DNA of 16,358 nucleotides from an uncultured Lysobacterales bacterium. GTDB lineage: Bacteria; Pseudomonadota; Gammaproteobacteria; Xanthomonadales; SZUA-36. The position numbers were made by a program, and so were the translations under genes. The stretch lies in NCBI GenBank assembly GCA_937974465.1, contig CALJWY010000320.1, positions 1-16,358 on the forward strand. The letters run 5' to 3'. The notes under the pieces are model-generated. The model searched no databases, had not been told where the DNA came from, and worked only from the letters and a program-made list of their open reading frames with translations. Below are positions 14,662 through 16,358 of the stretch, piece by piece (position 1 is the stretch's first letter; each line of letters begins with the position of its first letter).

Positions 14662-16358
14662 AATTTAACACCATATGCCCGTGGCGGTGCATAGCTGGCC
14701 TTGATATACCCTGGGCCATAATCCGCCCAGTTACGGGTTCGCTCATCAAACAAATTGTAAGCATATAACTCCAAACCCCAGCGCTTTTCTTCATTGATCA
14801 GCCTGAGGGAGGCGTTCACGGACGCATATGCTTTCTGACCACTGTGGAAGGGTCCTTCGTCAAAATTGTTGTCCTGGAAGAAAATTTCATCCTGCCAGTG
14901 CACAGTTACCACCGGGCTCAAACGCATACCATTGTCAAAGTAGAAATTATGTTCGGCGGTAACGGTAGCGGACCATTTTGGTGACCACGGTAACTGGTTG
15001 CCCCTGAAGTTGGTGGGCCGGGTATTGGGTGCTGCAGGATCTGAGTTTTCAACCTCAGGCGGGCACTCGGTAAGACCAAGCAGCGCTCTTTCAAAACAGA
15101 ACCAGCCATCACCTGCCGGCAAGTTCTTGATTTCAGCATCCAGATACGCCAGCCAGCCATAAATTCGGCCACCATCGTAAGGAGTCCAGTCAATTTCGAG
15201 TTCGATACCACTGATGGTTGATGAGGCAATATTGGTGGTCAGCAGGGTTCCAATATCATTGCCACTGTTAACACTTTCACCCACGATTGCCCAAAATGTT
15301 TTCTGCATGTCGTCATATTGACTGTAGAAAACATTACCAAGCAGATTCAGCTTGCCCCCTGCCAGGGTGCTTTTAAAGCCCAGTTCATAGGTGGTGACTT
15401 CTTCGGGGTCATAATCAAACGTGGTCCAGTTGCCGCACTCACAGGTATCGATATTGTCGCCAAATCCGCCGGCTTTATAACCGGTCGCGGCATAGCCGTA
15501 GATAAACAGGTTGTCCCTGGCAATATAATCAAAGCCCAGTCTCCAGGTACCTTTGCTCCAATCCGCCTTATGGCTGTTGTCGGTTCCAGGCACCCGCGAG
15601 ATAAAGTCGGGGCCCAGGGTGCCATCGTCCGGCGCCAGGTCGTCTGACTGGTAGTAATCGGTCCAATAAGGCACATCGAAACCATAAAATGGTGTTCCAT
15701 CACCCACGAAGCTCCAGCTTTCATACCAGAATGTGTTGTCGGCATCAGCGGAATAAAGCCCCGGGTTGACCCAGTAACCGGTGGTGGCATGGGTAGAGCC
15801 ATTCTTGTCCTGTTTTTCGTCCCAGGAGTAGCGGTAGCCGGCGGTAAGGTTCAAACGATCATTGACGCTGTAATCAAACTGCGCAAACAGCGCCTGGGAT
15901 TCAACCGTTCTTTCCGGTTGAACAAATGACTGTGCCAGTGGGCGGATGGATCCGCAACAGAATGGTATTTCCACGTTAAATTTAATTTCATTGTCTTCTT
16001 CCAGGTAGAAGAATCCACCCAACCATTGAAGATTGGAATCTGACTCTGATTTGAATATCACTTCGTGAACGGTCGACTTGTAGTATGAGTACTCTGTTTC
16101 CAGCGCCAGGTCTTCAAACGGTTGTAAGTTTGCCAGATCAAAGCCAAGGTCAATGTAGGCTTGCGGGTCACGTATCAGAAAACCGCCAGGCCCACCAAAA
16201 AGGGCTTCCATTGCCAGGCCATATCCGGGGTGGTCCGGATCGGGAAAGGCCCCTGCATCCTGGTCAAACAACTGGGAGCGATCCTGCTCTGAATACGCAA
16301 AACGATATTCCACCGAAACGCTTTCGGAAGCATCCCAGGCAAATTCCGAGCGAATGGT
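14646..16358 (-). CDS. TonB-dependent outer-membrane receptor (TBDT2), N-terminus cut by window edge
   Basis: The last 570 residues of a TonB-dependent receptor; the frame is open to the right edge, and an internal GTG at 16313 is not the true start. The signal peptide, TonB box and plug are outside the window. What remains is barrel: TAGYRYSWDE, FDYIARDNLFIYGYAATGYKAGG, TTYELGFKSTLAGGKLNL and FYSQYDDMQ are typical receptor strands, and the end GVKFRYDF has the terminal aromatic outer-membrane signature. The YELGFKSTL-type wording resembles receptors of the siderophore/vitamin-like TonB subfamily widespread in oligotrophic Gammaproteobacteria and Sphingomonads, a different subfamily from TBDT1. 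Paired cysteines occur in likely external loops (PFCCGS, TCECGNW, WFCFE...TECPP). It heads the unit containing the 388-residue protein and GH16, so a glucan-related ligand is likely but unproven. Confidence 0.92.
   Translation of the reverse strand, partial: TIRSEFAWDASESVSVEYRFAYSEQDRSQLFDQDAGAFPDPDHPGYGLAMEALFGGPGGFLIRDPQAYIDLGFDLANLQPFEDLALETEYSYYKSTVHEVIFKSESDSNLQWLGGFFYLEEDNEIKFNVEIPFCCGSIRPLAQSFVQPERTVESQALFAQFDYSVNDRLNLTAGYRYSWDEKQDKNGSTHATTGYWVNPGLYSADADNTFWYESWSFVGDGTPFYGFDVPYWTDYYQSDDLAPDDGTLGPDFISRVPGTDNSHKADWSKGTWRLGFDYIARDNLFIYGYAATGYKAGGFGDNIDTCECGNWTTFDYDPEEVTTYELGFKSTLAGGKLNLLGNVFYSQYDDMQKTFWAIVGESVNSGNDIGTLLTTNIASSTISGIELEIDWTPYDGGRIYGWLAYLDAEIKNLPAGDGWFCFERALLGLTECPPEVENSDPAAPNTRPTNFRGNQLPWSPKWSATVTAEHNFYFDNGMRLSPVVTVHWQDEIFFQDNNFDEGPFHSGQKAYASVNASLRLINEEKRWGLELYAYNLFDERTRNWADYGPGYIKASYAPPRAYGVKFRYDF

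Noticed and set aside
1..16358. CRISPR arrays, tRNA or rRNA genes, insertion sequences and phage genes
   Set aside because: I saw no regularly spaced repeats, no cloverleaf-type sequence, no rRNA blocks and no transposase or integrase motifs.

Overview
The window looks like part of a glycan-utilisation locus from a heterotrophic, probably marine, Gammaproteobacterium of the Alteromonadales/Cellvibrionales kind. I infer this from the TonB-dependent receptors of the Xanthomonas/Caulobacter/Alteromonas type, a secreted GH16 enzyme, LacI-type operators, intrinsic terminators and moderate G+C. No taxonomic marker gene is present.

Layout, left to right. (1) 1-4661, minus strand: a four-gene run read right to left as tryptophan-halogenase-like flavoenzyme A, SapC-family protein, JmjC/cupin_8 oxygenase and halogenase-like flavoenzyme B, with B running off the left edge. 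(2) 4731-7772, minus: a full TonB-dependent receptor (TBDT1) directly upstream of that run, separated from it by an intrinsic terminator. (3) 7773-8325: a divergent control region with three copies of a TGTAAGCGCTTACA-type LacI-family operator, a good sigma70 promoter for TBDT1, a weaker rightward promoter, and a rightward intrinsic terminator lying in the leader of the next gene. (4) 8326-11790, plus: a 1154-residue cytoplasmic protein resembling the cellobiose/oligoglucan phosphorylase clan. (5) 11791-12005: a convergent gap with two hairpins. (6) 12006-16358, minus: a second TonB receptor (TBDT2, cut by the right edge), a secreted two-domain protein of unknown function and a secreted GH16 laminarinase-like enzyme. 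The last two share a closely similar C-terminal domain of about 123 residues.

How it may work (inference): the secreted GH16 enzyme cuts a beta-1,3-glucan such as laminarin. The neighbouring secreted protein may bind the glycan or the cell surface. The TonB receptors import oligosaccharides through the outer membrane, and the large cytoplasmic enzyme phosphorolyses or otherwise processes them. An unseen LacI-family regulator would sense the sugar and control both divergent units. The inner-membrane transporter and the regulator are not in this window.

The least explained part is the halogenase A - SapC - JmjC - halogenase B module attached to a receptor of a glycan locus. No peptide-synthetase, polyketide or indole-pathway gene accompanies it. 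Both halogenases keep the catalytic Lys and Glu but differ from the classic enzymes at the halide-binding loop. What this module modifies is open, and it is the best candidate here for an undescribed system.
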